A stretch of 64,000 nucleotides of DNA from Balneolaceae bacterium (GCA_006969905.1 CP030887.1:2964730-3028729), one strand, 5' to 3'; shown: positions 1 to 9,793, numbered from the stretch's first letter. Notes: generated by a model from the letters alone, not told the origin. Made by a program: numbers and translations.

Positions 1-750
1 CTTGGTTACAAAGAACTCTCCACCAGCTTGTGCTTCCACAATCGGGAATCCTATATCAACAAAGTCTTCTACTTTTTCCCAATCTGTAAAGTTACCGCCT
101 GAGGATTGGGCTCCACATTCCAAGATATGCCCGGCTACCGTTCCAACCGACATCTTATCATAATCTTCATAGTCCCAACCGAATTCATAAATCATAGGTG
201 CTAACGTAAGGCCTGTATCTGTGACACGCCCGGTTATGATAACATCAGCGCCTAGTTCTAAGGCTTCAACTATTGGCCTGCATCCGAAATATACATTTGC
301 ACTCAGCAGATCGTCTTTGACTTCTTCAATAGGCGATCCAGTTTCCATGTTATTCAAAGTATGCCCGTCCTGGATGAGGTCATTAATCTGATCAAGGATA
401 TCATCCCCATCTACAACAGCAACCTTTAAATCTGTATACCCTTTTGATTTGGCAATTTTAAGAATTTCGTCTTTGCACGCTGTTGGATTAACCCCTCCGG
501 CATTACTGATAACCTTAATTCCTTTGCTTTTAATTTCGGGCATAATCTGTTCCACCACACCCACAAAATCCCTGGCATAACCCCATTCAGGATTTCGCAT
601 CCGTTGTTTCTGCATAATGGACATGGTGACTTCGGCAAGGTAATCCATCACCAAATAATCGATATCCCCTCTTTTTGCCTGGTTTATAGGTGCTATTGGC
701 AGGTCTCCCCAAAAGCCCTGACCCGATGCAATCCGAATAGATTTTTTCAC
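1..750 (-). CDS. DUF1446 / AtuA-like protein, N-terminal 250 codons (runs off left edge)
   Basis: Reading the minus strand from a GTG at 748-750 gives 250 uninterrupted codons to the left edge, so the 3' end is missing. The GTG is preceded by AAGGAAGTA, and an in-frame TAA about ten codons upstream rules out a longer form. Visible motifs are SGQGFWGD near the N-terminus, DYLVMDYLAE, NAGGVNP, ITGRVTDTGLTLAP and GHILECGAQSSGGN. From memory these are the hallmarks of the DUF1446 family, whose best-known member is AtuA of acyclic terpene utilisation. The biochemical role of the family is poorly defined, and many relatives sit with acyl-CoA carboxylase genes outside this window. There is no signal peptide, so it is probably cytoplasmic. 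The family call is confident; a terpene role is not supported by anything seen here. Confidence 0.8.
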   Translation of the reverse strand, partial: MKKSIRIASGQGFWGDLPIAPINQAKRGDIDYLVMDYLAEVTMSIMQKQRMRNPEWGYARDFVGVVEQIMPEIKSKGIKVISNAGGVNPTACKDEILKIAKSKGYTDLKVAVVDGDDILDQINDLIQDGHTLNNMETGSPIEEVKDDLLSANVYFGCRPIVEALELGADVIITGRVTDTGLTLAPMIYEFGWDYEDYDKMSVGTVAGHILECGAQSSGGNFTDWEKVEDFVDIGFPIVEAQAGGEFFVTK

Positions 751-821
751 TACTTCCTTGTAATTATTGTAAGTCTTTTTTTACTGAGTGAATATCGTGA
801 AAATTAGACAGGAGGTGAAAT

Positions 822-855
822 AAAAAAGCCCCGCTTTTCACGACAAGGGCTTTTT
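822..855 (-). terminator. Rho-independent terminator after the LuxR-type regulator gene
   Basis: AAAAAGCCC (823-831) pairs with GGGCTTTTT (847-855). On the minus strand the right-hand stem runs into a long T tract, so it terminates the regulator gene that ends at 895. It separates that unit from the DUF1446 gene. Confidence 0.7.
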
Positions 856-894
856 GAACTTGTTTGAGCTTTATGGTTTTTGAAAAAACCAGCC

Positions 895-1524
895 TTATGG
901 ACGAATCAGGTTCAGATTCAACCCTTTAGCTACTGCTTCAGAACGATTACGGGCTTCCAGCTTCTCATAAATATGTCTGATATGATATCTGACACCATCA
1001 ACTGAAAGATAGACTGTATCAGCTATCGCTTTGTAGGAAAGACCATTTGAAAGGTGTTTTAAAATACTTGCTTCGATTTCACTTAACTCAACCCGGTTCT
1101 CGGACGGGATATGAAACGAATCAATTACCATTCGGGCTATTTTGGGGCTCATCGGGGAACCCCCTCCCACAGCAATTCTAACTGCTTCAATCAATTCCGA
1201 GGGGGAGGTTTTCTTTAGCAGATAGCCTGTTGCCCCGTTACGAAGTGCCTGAAATACCTTTTCATTTTCATCGTACATGGTAACCATGAGCACCAATAAA
1301 TCCGGATAGATTTTTTTGATTTGCGTGATTCCCTCTGTTCCGTCAATACCCGGCAGTTCAATATCCAAAAGCAGCACATCTATGTTCGCTAGTTCATCAG
1401 AATTCAATGCTGTCTCACAACGGTCAAAAGTGGCCATAACACACATATCCTGTTCAAAATCGAGAATAGTCTGCCACCCTTGCCGCATGTATTCATTGTC
1501 TTCTATTATACCAATCCTGATCAT
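895..1524 (-). CDS. NarL/FixJ-type response regulator (receiver + LuxR HTH)
   Basis: This 209-aa protein is a two-domain DNA-binding response regulator. The receiver (about 1-120) has acidic residues E8/D9, phospho-acceptor D54 in LLLDIELPG, switch T82 and K104. The C-terminus (about 145-205) is a LuxR/GerE helix-turn-helix with LSNGLSYKAIADTVYLS and VRYHIRHIYEKL. It follows the kinase gene at 1574-4516 by 49 nt on the same strand, so it is the likely partner of that kinase. It is paralogous to the regulator at 4722-5369. All phosphotransfer residues are present. Target genes cannot be told from the sequence. Confidence 0.93.
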   Translation of the reverse strand: MIRIGIIEDNEYMRQGWQTILDFEQDMCVMATFDRCETALNSDELANIDVLLLDIELPGIDGTEGITQIKKIYPDLLVLMVTMYDENEKVFQALRNGATGYLLKKTSPSELIEAVRIAVGGGSPMSPKIARMVIDSFHIPSENRVELSEIEASILKHLSNGLSYKAIADTVYLSVDGVRYHIRHIYEKLEARNRSEAVAKGLNLNLIRP

Positions 1525-1573
1525 TTACCAATTAACGCATTAATCTTTAAAAGTAAACTACCTGTTCAGGCAG

Positions 1574-4516
1574 TTATAAAGGAATCATAAGTTGCCACTT
1601 GGTCCCCCCTTTTTCTGGGGTACTATGAATAAGTTCTGCTCCCAGATGACCAGCCCGGTGTCTCAGGTTACTTATTCCACGACCGGAATGAACTGAATCT
1701 TTATTCAAGCCTACACCATTGTCTTCAATTTCAAGAATCAGGTTACTTGCCCCCTTTTTCATGGACACTTTGGCATGATCGGCACCTGAGTGACGAACTA
1801 GGTTATTAACCAGTTCTTTAAAGATCAGCCACAGATGTTGTCGTGTGTCGAGATCTGACGGGATATTCAACTCATCATCAAAATCAAGGTCGTATGCAAT
1901 ATCTTTGCTTTCGAACATTTCACCTGCAAATCGCTTACACTTCATTAAAAGTCCCCGTGAATCATCCTGTTCCGGATCTATCGCCCAAATAATATCATTG
2001 ATTTTCTCTTTTGCCTCTTCTGCACTCTTCTCAATCATTGTTATATACTCTTCTGCTTTGTCATAGTCTTTTCTTTTTCTTCGGGCAGCTTCGCTGAAAA
2101 AACTAATGCTACTCAGGGTCGCGCTAAGATCATCGTGAAGAGCACGCGCTATCCGGTTACGAGTTGTCTCTTCTTTTAGCAGATAATACATACGGTATTT
2201 AAAAAGTACTGTAATTGCTACTGTAAGCAATATTGCTACTGCCAGAATAAAGTACCATCGCATCCATAACGGGGCTTGGATATAAAACTTTACATTATTC
2301 GATAGAGAAACTTGTTCTTTGTCACTATTCAAAGCCTTGATTCTTAACTCATAATCGCCAAAGGGTAATCCTGAAAAATTTACTTCTAAATTTGATCTTA
2401 TGGGTATCCATTTACTGCTCAAGCCCTCCAATTGATACTGTAATTGGTATTTATCTGAGTTAATAAAATTGAGATAGGAAAAGTCGAACTGGATATACTC
2501 TTTTCCTGAACCAAGCATAAATTCATTTTTGCTAAGCGGATTGTATTTTGTACCGTCAACATTCATAGAATGAATAACAATTTCTCCGCCTATATTCGAA
2601 TCCATAATTTGCTCGGGATCAAATACCGTAAATCCATTTATACTCCCAAAATACATCTTTCCCTTTTCATCTTTGAAGTAAGCACCTCCGTTAAATTCTT
2701 TACTTGACAGACCGTCCAGCAATGAATAGTTCTTGAACACCAGGGAATCAGCATTGAAGCTCGAGATACCGGAATTAGTGCTTAGCCAAAGGTTTCCTTT
2801 TTGGTCTTCCAAAATACCATATACTACATCACTAGGCAGGCCATCACGGGTAGTAAACAGGGTAAACGAACCTTCTGCAGCATCAAAAAGTGCTAAACCT
2901 GAATAAGTTCCCAACCATGTCCTTCCTTTGGAGTCTTCATAAATAGCCTGAACACGTTCAGGTATTTTTTTATCTGGTAAATGAGAAGAGTTAGCCCCTG
3001 AAGTATAGCGGGTAAATAAACTTTCTTTATGATTGAAGTGTACAACTCCATTACTGAAAGTGCCTAGCAAAAACTCACCTTTGTTTATTGTATGAATAGC
3101 AAGGATACGATCCTCCTGAAGATAATCCGGAATAAAATCCATATCGAGAACCCTGCCTTCTCTGATGATATTCAATCCTTTATATGTACCAGCCAGTATA
3201 TCACCATTAGGTGCTTGTTCAAGGCTCAATACACTCGGGTTAGTAATTCCCTCTATCTGTTTTATTTGATCAAGTTGGTTTTGATCTTTGATTAAAATCA
3301 AACCTTCCCCATCAGTTGCCACCCATATACGCGCATTATGGTCTTTGAGAATGGCTATAATACTGGAATTGGCTAATGCCTCAGATTTTTCAAGGTACAG
3401 GTCAGTTTCATCGAGCGTAAACAACCCATGTTGTTCCGTACCTACCAGCAGTTTGCCGTAATCTAATTGGTTAAAAGAGAGAATAATATCTCCAAGAACT
3501 GCTCCCTGTGTGTTACGAGCTGAATAGGAAATGAACTGATACCGGGCTTCATAATAATTGCTTACACCTGCATTATTTGTGCCCACCCAAATCATTCCAT
3601 TCAGATCTTTATAAATTGAGCGTATGCTTTCACTTGGTAAATTATGAACAGGCTTATTTTCACTATTGAGATGCGCTATAACCTCTTCATCGGCAGATAA
3701 CAGAAACACTCCCTTCTCATCAGTTCCCACCCATACTTGCTCATCTTTATCGATTTCCAGGGACGATATCTCTATGCCTGAAAGTTCCTGGCTAAATACA
3801 TCCACCTGTCCTGATGATAAGTCAAGTTCATGCAAACCTGAAGTGCGGGAACCTATAAGGATGCTGGAAGCAGAACTGACCTTAAGAGTTCTTATCTCAT
3901 GTCCTTCCAAATAGTGTTCAGTAGATAAATCATCGTTAATAGTGACCACTCCTTCGGAGGTTGCCAGTAAAACTTTACCTCCTGATATTTCGATATCCCA
4001 AATAGTAGAAACCAGTTGGAGCGTATTGTCTAATTCATGAGTCTTTATATCAAAGGTATACAATCCCTGATTGCGTGTTCCTATATATAACAGGTTACCT
4101 TTTATATCCAGGCTGGTAATATTGGTTTCCAGATCACAATCACTTGATCCAATAATGGCGCAGATATTCTGAAAACTCTGTTTAACAGGGTCCAAACGAT
4201 CTACACCTCCTCCATCGGTGCCTACCCATATAAAGCCTGAGTGATCCTGAACTAGCGCCCGAACAGATCGGTAGCTTAATGAGCCTGCTGAATCGAATGA
4301 AGGGTAAAACGTTAAAAAAGAGTTGTTGTCAAAGCGGTTCAAACCATCTCGTGTTCCTATCCATATAAAGCCCATGTTATCTTGTAGTACCGCATACACC
4401 GTAGATTGTGAAAGTCCGTCCTCCAGCGAATAATTTTTAAACCGAGTCCGGGCATCCTGCGCATAAGAAGCAGCTTGCGCCCATACAAGTATAATAATGA
4501 ATAGATTTACTCGCAC
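1574..4516 (-). CDS. Beta-propeller sensor histidine kinase (Reg_prop / Y_Y_Y / HisKA_3 / HATPase)
   Basis: This 980-aa membrane sensor kinase starts with a signal peptide (about 1-19, ending ASYAQ). About residues 25-640 are repeated propeller blades of the two-component-regulator type (motifs such as GFIWIGTRDGLNRFD and GFIWVGTDGGGVDRLD). A Y_Y_Y-like beta domain follows (about 660-750), then one transmembrane helix (about 755-780). The kinase core has the phospho-acceptor His in RALHDDLSATLS near residue 793, an N box (ELVNNLVRHSG, near 905) and G boxes (DNGVGL, GRGISNLRHRAG). The propeller is predicted to lie in the periplasm. In Bacteroidota, kinases of this build often sense polysaccharides or cell-surface cues, but this one is not beside a polysaccharide-utilisation locus. 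It is probably co-transcribed with the regulator at 895-1524. Confidence 0.92.
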   Translation of the reverse strand: MRVNLFIIILVWAQAASYAQDARTRFKNYSLEDGLSQSTVYAVLQDNMGFIWIGTRDGLNRFDNNSFLTFYPSFDSAGSLSYRSVRALVQDHSGFIWVGTDGGGVDRLDPVKQSFQNICAIIGSSDCDLETNITSLDIKGNLLYIGTRNQGLYTFDIKTHELDNTLQLVSTIWDIEISGGKVLLATSEGVVTINDDLSTEHYLEGHEIRTLKVSSASSILIGSRTSGLHELDLSSGQVDVFSQELSGIEISSLEIDKDEQVWVGTDEKGVFLLSADEEVIAHLNSENKPVHNLPSESIRSIYKDLNGMIWVGTNNAGVSNYYEARYQFISYSARNTQGAVLGDIILSFNQLDYGKLLVGTEQHGLFTLDETDLYLEKSEALANSSIIAILKDHNARIWVATDGEGLILIKDQNQLDQIKQIEGITNPSVLSLEQAPNGDILAGTYKGLNIIREGRVLDMDFIPDYLQEDRILAIHTINKGEFLLGTFSNGVVHFNHKESLFTRYTSGANSSHLPDKKIPERVQAIYEDSKGRTWLGTYSGLALFDAAEGSFTLFTTRDGLPSDVVYGILEDQKGNLWLSTNSGISSFNADSLVFKNYSLLDGLSSKEFNGGAYFKDEKGKMYFGSINGFTVFDPEQIMDSNIGGEIVIHSMNVDGTKYNPLSKNEFMLGSGKEYIQFDFSYLNFINSDKYQLQYQLEGLSSKWIPIRSNLEVNFSGLPFGDYELRIKALNSDKEQVSLSNNVKFYIQAPLWMRWYFILAVAILLTVAITVLFKYRMYYLLKEETTRNRIARALHDDLSATLSSISFFSEAARRKRKDYDKAEEYITMIEKSAEEAKEKINDIIWAIDPEQDDSRGLLMKCKRFAGEMFESKDIAYDLDFDDELNIPSDLDTRQHLWLIFKELVNNLVRHSGADHAKVSMKKGASNLILEIEDNGVGLNKDSVHSGRGISNLRHRAGHLGAELIHSTPEKGGTKWQLMIPL

Positions 4517-4721
4517 TTGAATATCATTTTACTGCCTGTTGTCCTACTTAAAATATCAGATACCCTACCAGGCTAATGCTGACAAAACCATTAACTTCGG
4601 CATCTTTTTCTAACCCGCAACAATAACAGAATATGTAAATTTAAATGATATGTAAAATTAGAAGCCACCCAATAAAATAATTTGGGAATCTTCACTCGCA
4701 GTAAATCAGTCATATTGATTT

Positions 4722-5369
4722 TTATCGCGGGTCTATCAACTTTCTTGATATTCCTTTTGAAATAGCCTCTGATCTGGAATGAACCTGTAGCTTTTTATAT
4801 ATGCCTCTTATATGGTGCCTAACCCCATCTATAGACAAGAAGATTTCTTTACCGATAGCAGCATAAGAACGGCCTGTTGCCAATTCCTGTAGGATCTGTA
4901 ATTCACGCTCAGAAAGATTTTCTTCCGGAACCGAGGCATGAACTTTGTGGAAAGTTTCTATGATTCTTCTTGCAATATTCGGATTGATCGGAGAACCTCC
5001 CTTTATCGCATCTCTTATCGCTTCTACTAAATCTTCGGGCGTTACTTTTTTCATCAGGTAGCCTATGGCCCCTGCTTTTAAAGCCTCGAATACATAACTG
5101 TCATCATCATATACACTTGCCATAATTATGTACATACCGGGATGAAGCTTTTTTATTTCCGTTACCCCTTCAATTCCACTCATCCCGGGCAGACCTATGT
5201 CCATAATGATTAAATCGCATTTTTTTAATTCTTTCGATTCAAGCATTGCTTCAACAGAGTGAACTGCTTCCAGCACCACCATATCTTTAGCGCTATCAAT
5301 AAATAATTTCCAGCTCTCTCTCATTCCCTGGTTATCCTCTACAATCCCTACTCTTATTAAATGCTCCAT
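4722..5369 (-). CDS. NarL/FixJ-type response regulator (receiver + LuxR HTH)
   Basis: This 215-aa response regulator is a close paralogue of the 895-1524 product. The receiver has E11/D12, phospho-acceptor D57 in IIMDIGLPG, S85 at the switch position and K107. The C-terminal LuxR helix-turn-helix contains LSERELQILQELATGRSYAAIGKEI and VRHHIRGIYKKL. It lies 71 nt after the kinase at 5441-8020 and is its probable partner. A 205-nt gap (4517-4721) separates it from the next kinase gene; I see no strong hairpin there. That gap may hold the promoter of the second kinase/regulator pair. Confidence 0.92.
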   Translation of the reverse strand: MEHLIRVGIVEDNQGMRESWKLFIDSAKDMVVLEAVHSVEAMLESKELKKCDLIIMDIGLPGMSGIEGVTEIKKLHPGMYIIMASVYDDDSYVFEALKAGAIGYLMKKVTPEDLVEAIRDAIKGGSPINPNIARRIIETFHKVHASVPEENLSERELQILQELATGRSYAAIGKEIFLSIDGVRHHIRGIYKKLQVHSRSEAISKGISRKLIDPR

Positions 5370-5440
5370 CTCATCTTTTTTTGTTTAAAAATACCCTGTT
5401 TTAGCCATTCAAATTCTGCATGATAATGTAGATTGTAAAC

Positions 5441-8020
5441 CTAAACTATAAAATGGATAGTCCACATTGTTCCTTTGTTCTCTTCTGTATCCAATCTTAT
5501 CTCTGCTTTAATCTGTTTTGCTCTTTTACGAATATTTGAAACTCCATTACCGCTATTCTGCAACCTGCTATTGAAACCTTTACCATCATCTTTAGCAATC
5601 AGAATTAACTTATCCCCTCTCATTTTCATACTTATAAAAACGGAAGCTGCCCGGGAATGCCTGACGATGTTTGTTACGATCTCTTTATAGATCAACCAGA
5701 AATTCTGCCTTAAATCCATAGTTAATTTACCGGCAATATTCTCTATAATGTCGATTTCATATTCTATACCTGAGGACTCAAAAATATCTGAAGCATAGCG
5801 CCTGCATTTTGCCAAAAAGCTTTGCCAGTCATCATGCTCAGGATTTATTGCCCACACTATATCTGTAATTTTCTCTTTAGTATCGTCTGCTGTTTCTTTA
5901 ATGAGGTTTATGAACCGGGTTCTTGCTTGCTCATCTTGTGTGATTTGGGCTGCATTGGCAAAATTACTAATACCCACAAGAGTTCCGGTTACATCATCGT
6001 GTAAGTCATCTGCAATACGGTTCCTGACCCTTTGAACTTTTAAAACCTGGTTGAGGCGGATTTTATATCCTGTATATAGAATTAGGCCAACTGCAAGCGC
6101 ATATAAAGTATATGCCCACCAGGTACGGTACCAGGGAGGCAGTATGGTGAAGGAAATCTTATCAATTTTTCCATCTATTTCATATACGTTCCTGCCTTTA
6201 ACCGTAAAGGTATATTCACCTTCCCTGAGATTAGTATAATCTTTCTGAGTTTCAAGGCTCCAGTTACTCCAATCGGAATCATACCCTTCCAGTTTTACTC
6301 GATGGATATTTCTTTCCGGATCAATGTAGCTTGCTGCTGCATAAGTAAAACGTAGTTCATTGTCTTTAAAAGAAAGTATAATTGGTTTTATAGGCTCTCC
6401 AAAGCCTCCATAAATCAAAGAGTCATTGTTAACGTAAATACCTGTTATGTTGGATTTAAAAACAGATTTATAAGGTTCTAGCTTATTTTTATCTAATTCA
6501 TATAAGTTTTCAATTCCCGCAAACCATACCTTATTCTCACTAGAGGTGATGTGGTAAATTTCTTTACCATCACCAATTACTCCTATAGTATTTTTTACAA
6601 GCTTGTATTCTTCATTAGGAAGCTTCTTGAAAAATTTGATCCTTTTATTTGATCTAAACCATACATCTCCATCTTCGTCCTGATGAAACCGAAACACTTG
6701 TCCATTTAAGATATTCCTATCTAAAAAAGTGGAATCCTTCATAAGGCTATCACTAACTTCCAAGTACTTATATAGCCCTCCATCTGTAGCTATTTTTAAC
6801 TGATTATCTATCACTCCTATAAACTGTATTTTTTCAGAGATTCTACTTTCAAAATCAAATTTCAAATCCTGAGTCTCCTTTTGTTTAAGTAATGCTTCTT
6901 CAGATATTGGAGAAAAAATTTTATCGGATTTTCCTTTTTTGAAGTTTGAAAAAGAGGTACGAACGAAGATTTCATTATCAATAATCTCTAAAGAATTAAT
7001 ATTGCCCTTTAATCCCATACTCTGTTCATAAACTCTAACCGGAATATTAACTTGTATCCGGTTTATTTCGCTCATCGAATAAGACCATAACTGCTCTTCA
7101 TGATCTAAAGTAAGTCCATAAATCTCGTTGACGTTAATTCTATAATCGTCATCAGGATTGCCTTCAAAAATCCGGTTCACAAGTGTCCCGGATTTGTTGA
7201 AAATTATAATTCCCGATTTTAATGTAGCCAAAGCAAATTCCTGATCATTTATCCAAATTCCTTTATAGAAGCTGCTTTTTGTAAGAAGCTCTTCAGAATC
7301 AGTTTTAAATTTCTTGAGAGCTGCACCATCATATAACATAAAATTTGTATTTCGCGAACCTATAAGCCATTTATCATCAAATGGGAGTAGTACAAATACA
7401 TTATCCTTTTCATTACCATAAATTTCAGTACCCTTCAAAAACTGCAAGGAATCCTCTTTTAAAACATATAGCCCGCCATTTCTTTCTTTAACAATTATAG
7501 ACCTGTTAATATCAAAGGTTTTTTGAATGTCTATATTCGTTTTTATAAGACTGAATGAGGTATCCCTGAGAACCACCAGCCCAGCAGCTGTTCTAAAGTA
7601 TATTTTTTCATTCACTCCATGTATTTCCCAGATATTTCCTAAATCAACTTGTCCCAAATCATTTGAAACTCTATCTCTTAAACTAATTGGCAGGTATTGG
7701 TTTAAAGAATCTGCACCAATGTATCCTAGTTCATTCATACTTCCGTAATAAATAGTTCCTGTACTAGACCGTAACAAAGAGAAAACATGGGTTGCATTTG
7801 GAACATGCTTCACTTCCCACAGTGAACCATCAAAACGACCAATACCCGATCCATTACCAAAGTACATAACACCGCTTGTATCAAACTCTATATCCCAGTT
7901 TTGAGCAGACCCATTAAAATAGCTTACAGAGTAGTTTTCCAGAATAGGAAAACCCTGTCCAGATATCTGGACAGGGTTTAAAAAAAAGGTATTAAGTATT
8001 AAAAATATATATTTATGCAT
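5441..8020 (-). CDS. Beta-propeller sensor histidine kinase
   Basis: This 859-aa kinase has the same plan as its neighbour at 1574-4516. A signal peptide (about 1-22) is followed by a divergent propeller-like sensor (about 25-560; FGNGSGIGRFDGSLWEV resembles one blade). A Y_Y_Y-type domain (about 565-640) and one transmembrane helix (WWAYTLYALAVGLILY, about 645-660) come next. The kinase core has the His in DDLHDDVTGTLVG near 673, an N box (KEIVTNIVRHSRA, near 782) and the G boxes DDGKGF and GNGVSNIRKRA. Only 47 nt without a clear terminator separate its start from the end of the 148-aa gene at 8068, so it may be transcribed with the subtilase unit. Its signal is unknown. Confidence 0.9.
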   Translation of the reverse strand: MHKYIFLILNTFFLNPVQISGQGFPILENYSVSYFNGSAQNWDIEFDTSGVMYFGNGSGIGRFDGSLWEVKHVPNATHVFSLLRSSTGTIYYGSMNELGYIGADSLNQYLPISLRDRVSNDLGQVDLGNIWEIHGVNEKIYFRTAAGLVVLRDTSFSLIKTNIDIQKTFDINRSIIVKERNGGLYVLKEDSLQFLKGTEIYGNEKDNVFVLLPFDDKWLIGSRNTNFMLYDGAALKKFKTDSEELLTKSSFYKGIWINDQEFALATLKSGIIIFNKSGTLVNRIFEGNPDDDYRINVNEIYGLTLDHEEQLWSYSMSEINRIQVNIPVRVYEQSMGLKGNINSLEIIDNEIFVRTSFSNFKKGKSDKIFSPISEEALLKQKETQDLKFDFESRISEKIQFIGVIDNQLKIATDGGLYKYLEVSDSLMKDSTFLDRNILNGQVFRFHQDEDGDVWFRSNKRIKFFKKLPNEEYKLVKNTIGVIGDGKEIYHITSSENKVWFAGIENLYELDKNKLEPYKSVFKSNITGIYVNNDSLIYGGFGEPIKPIILSFKDNELRFTYAAASYIDPERNIHRVKLEGYDSDWSNWSLETQKDYTNLREGEYTFTVKGRNVYEIDGKIDKISFTILPPWYRTWWAYTLYALAVGLILYTGYKIRLNQVLKVQRVRNRIADDLHDDVTGTLVGISNFANAAQITQDEQARTRFINLIKETADDTKEKITDIVWAINPEHDDWQSFLAKCRRYASDIFESSGIEYEIDIIENIAGKLTMDLRQNFWLIYKEIVTNIVRHSRAASVFISMKMRGDKLILIAKDDGKGFNSRLQNSGNGVSNIRKRAKQIKAEIRLDTEENKGTMWTIHFIV

Positions 8021-8067
8021 TTTAACCCCATAGTTATGAGGCTAATATAATTATCTACTTCGATATA

Positions 8068-8514
8068 TCAATCTGTATCTGGATGTACGATGTTTACATC
8101 TATATGAGTGTCTCCATCAATATCATCATGGCAATAACCAGGCAGTTCCATCCCTGTTTTTACGAAATAAATCCAGTACTTCCTGAAAGTATCAGGTATC
8201 CTTTCTGTCAGCCATGAGTTAGATACTTTTGGTAAGTATTCAACACAGATTGGTTCCCCTGTAGAAGGTTTTTCATGGTAAAGAACATCGAATTGAATCC
8301 CATAATCCTCAACAGTATTTGATGTCTTCTTCTCTAAGTTTTTGTCCACCCAACATTCTATCGTAACAGATTTTGTATTTTCAGGTATTAGAAAATCTTT
8401 TTTCTGATTAGGCAACAAGTTACCCCTAAAATGTGATCTGCCGCGTCTTGGCTTTCCGTCAAACCATATTTCGATTTGAACCTCTATTTCCATCGCATTC
8501 GTTACTGAATTCAT
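8068..8514 (-). CDS. Unrecognised 148-aa protein coupled to the subtilase gene
   Basis: I do not recognise this family. The 148-aa protein has no signal peptide or membrane segment. Its middle is rich in alternating beta-like stretches, and it ends in an acidic tail with HDDIDGDTHIDVN. Its ATG overlaps the end of the subtilase gene by 4 bp (8511-8514), a translational-coupling arrangement that makes a shared function likely. Possible roles are inhibitor, substrate, adaptor or effector of the protease; nothing in the sequence separates these. The gene is followed after 47 nt by a sensor kinase gene. It lies in an AT-rich stretch like its neighbour, so recent transfer of the pair is possible but not shown. 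Confidence 0.75.
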   Translation of the reverse strand: MNSVTNAMEIEVQIEIWFDGKPRRGRSHFRGNLLPNQKKDFLIPENTKSVTIECWVDKNLEKKTSNTVEDYGIQFDVLYHEKPSTGEPICVEYLPKVSNSWLTERIPDTFRKYWIYFVKTGMELPGYCHDDIDGDTHIDVNIVHPDTD

Positions 8515-9740
8515 ATCTTCTCCGTTTTTTGTTTGAGTTTAGTGAGTAGCTTTAATTTATTTTCCGCAGTTGGAGCTTGCACTAACCCATATCCAATATC
8601 AAATGGATTATACTTTTTTGCCAACGTGTTGGTAACTGCCGATTCTCTTAAACAGTAAATCAGGTTTTCATAATTAAAAAAGCCTTCTTCCTTCAGCATT
8701 TGTATCCACAGCATTGCAATACCCGCCACAAAAGGAGCAGCAATACTTGTACCAGAGGTTCGATTAATTTCGTTAATCACATTATCTGCTACATCCATAC
8801 TCCCTGGTGCTAAAAAGAACACCCCCCGATTTGAATTTGAAGAAAGACTATATTCTTTTTTTCCAGTTAAATTTATTGATCCAATACTAATAATATTTTC
8901 TGCAAGCCCCGGAAGTCTTGAATAACGAATTTTAGCTGACCTATTGCTTTTGTTTCCTGCTGAAGCAAAAAAAACAGTATTTCTTTCTTTTCTTAGCAAG
9001 AATAATAATCGATCAATGCCCCTCATTACTTCTAAGTAATCCCAGAAAGCTTCTTCCAGATCCAATAAATCATCACCTGGCCTAAGTAGGTAGTCTTCAA
9101 GGACCCCATTAAAGCTTCTTCCAAAGGACATAGATACAACTTCAGCTCCATTATTTACCGACCAAATTAGCGACTTGACCAATGCCAGTAATGGTTGAAC
9201 CTCTTCATCTCTGACTACACCTATAAGTACTCTTTCTACTTTATTACCGTCAACTATACCTAGTTTTTGTTTGTCATAATAATCCCCAAAAATAACACTA
9301 GTACATGCTGTACCATGAGAAGAGAAATTGAAAACATTATTTTTGCTAAGAAAATTATGACCTTTTATTTTTTCTCGAATTGATTTAAAAGCTTCATGCT
9401 GTTTAAAAAGTCCATCGTCTAAAATGGCAGCTATAACATTTCTGCCATTATAAATACTTCTATCTACCCCCGTTGCCTCATACCACCACTCTGCTTTTTC
9501 AACGTCTTTAATTCTTAGTACTTTTTTATAAGCTTTTGGCCTCTTAATTTTTGAATCAACTTGTAGCTCTAAACTAGGCACTATAAGAATAGTCTTTGGA
9601 GTTCTTGCCTCATCAAATAGTTGACTATCCGAAAAACAGTCTTCTTTAACACATAAAGAATCTGAAAAACCCACCCAATTCTCTTTTTCCCAATAAGAAA
9701 GTGGTTTCTTAGATTTTACAATTATGTATTTCTTAGCCAT
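8511..9740 (-). CDS. Subtilisin-like serine protease (S8), apparently cytoplasmic
   Basis: The 409-aa product has the complete S8 catalytic set: D108 in AAILDDG, H142 in SSHGTACTS, oxyanion N263 in FASAGNKS and S332 in TSGTSIAAPFVAG. About 85 residues precede the peptidase domain. They are not a signal peptide and do not look like an I9 propeptide, so the enzyme is probably intracellular. An insert of about 40 residues (210-250) separates the GAEVVSMSFG strand from the NTVFFASAGN strand. The gene overlaps the 148-aa gene by 4 bp, and its leader holds unusual alternating hairpins (9794-9824). Intracellular subtilases next to small unknown proteins occur in maturation, regulatory and bacterial conflict systems. 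Which applies here is open. Confidence 0.9.
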   Translation of the reverse strand: MAKKYIIVKSKKPLSYWEKENWVGFSDSLCVKEDCFSDSQLFDEARTPKTILIVPSLELQVDSKIKRPKAYKKVLRIKDVEKAEWWYEATGVDRSIYNGRNVIAAILDDGLFKQHEAFKSIREKIKGHNFLSKNNVFNFSSHGTACTSVIFGDYYDKQKLGIVDGNKVERVLIGVVRDEEVQPLLALVKSLIWSVNNGAEVVSMSFGRSFNGVLEDYLLRPGDDLLDLEEAFWDYLEVMRGIDRLLFLLRKERNTVFFASAGNKSNRSAKIRYSRLPGLAENIISIGSINLTGKKEYSLSSNSNRGVFFLAPGSMDVADNVINEINRTSGTSIAAPFVAGIAMLWIQMLKEEGFFNYENLIYCLRESAVTNTLAKKYNPFDIGYGLVQAPTAENKLKLLTKLKQKTEKI

Positions 9741-9793
9741 TATTTATTCCCGAAAAACTTTCTCTTAATCTGGCTCTTGCGAAGCGGATTTAA

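Noticed and set aside
426-638. Minus-strand 70-codon frame with a CxxC pattern near the left edge
   Set aside because: It overlaps the DUF1446 gene in another frame, and the DUF1446 reading has strong family motifs.
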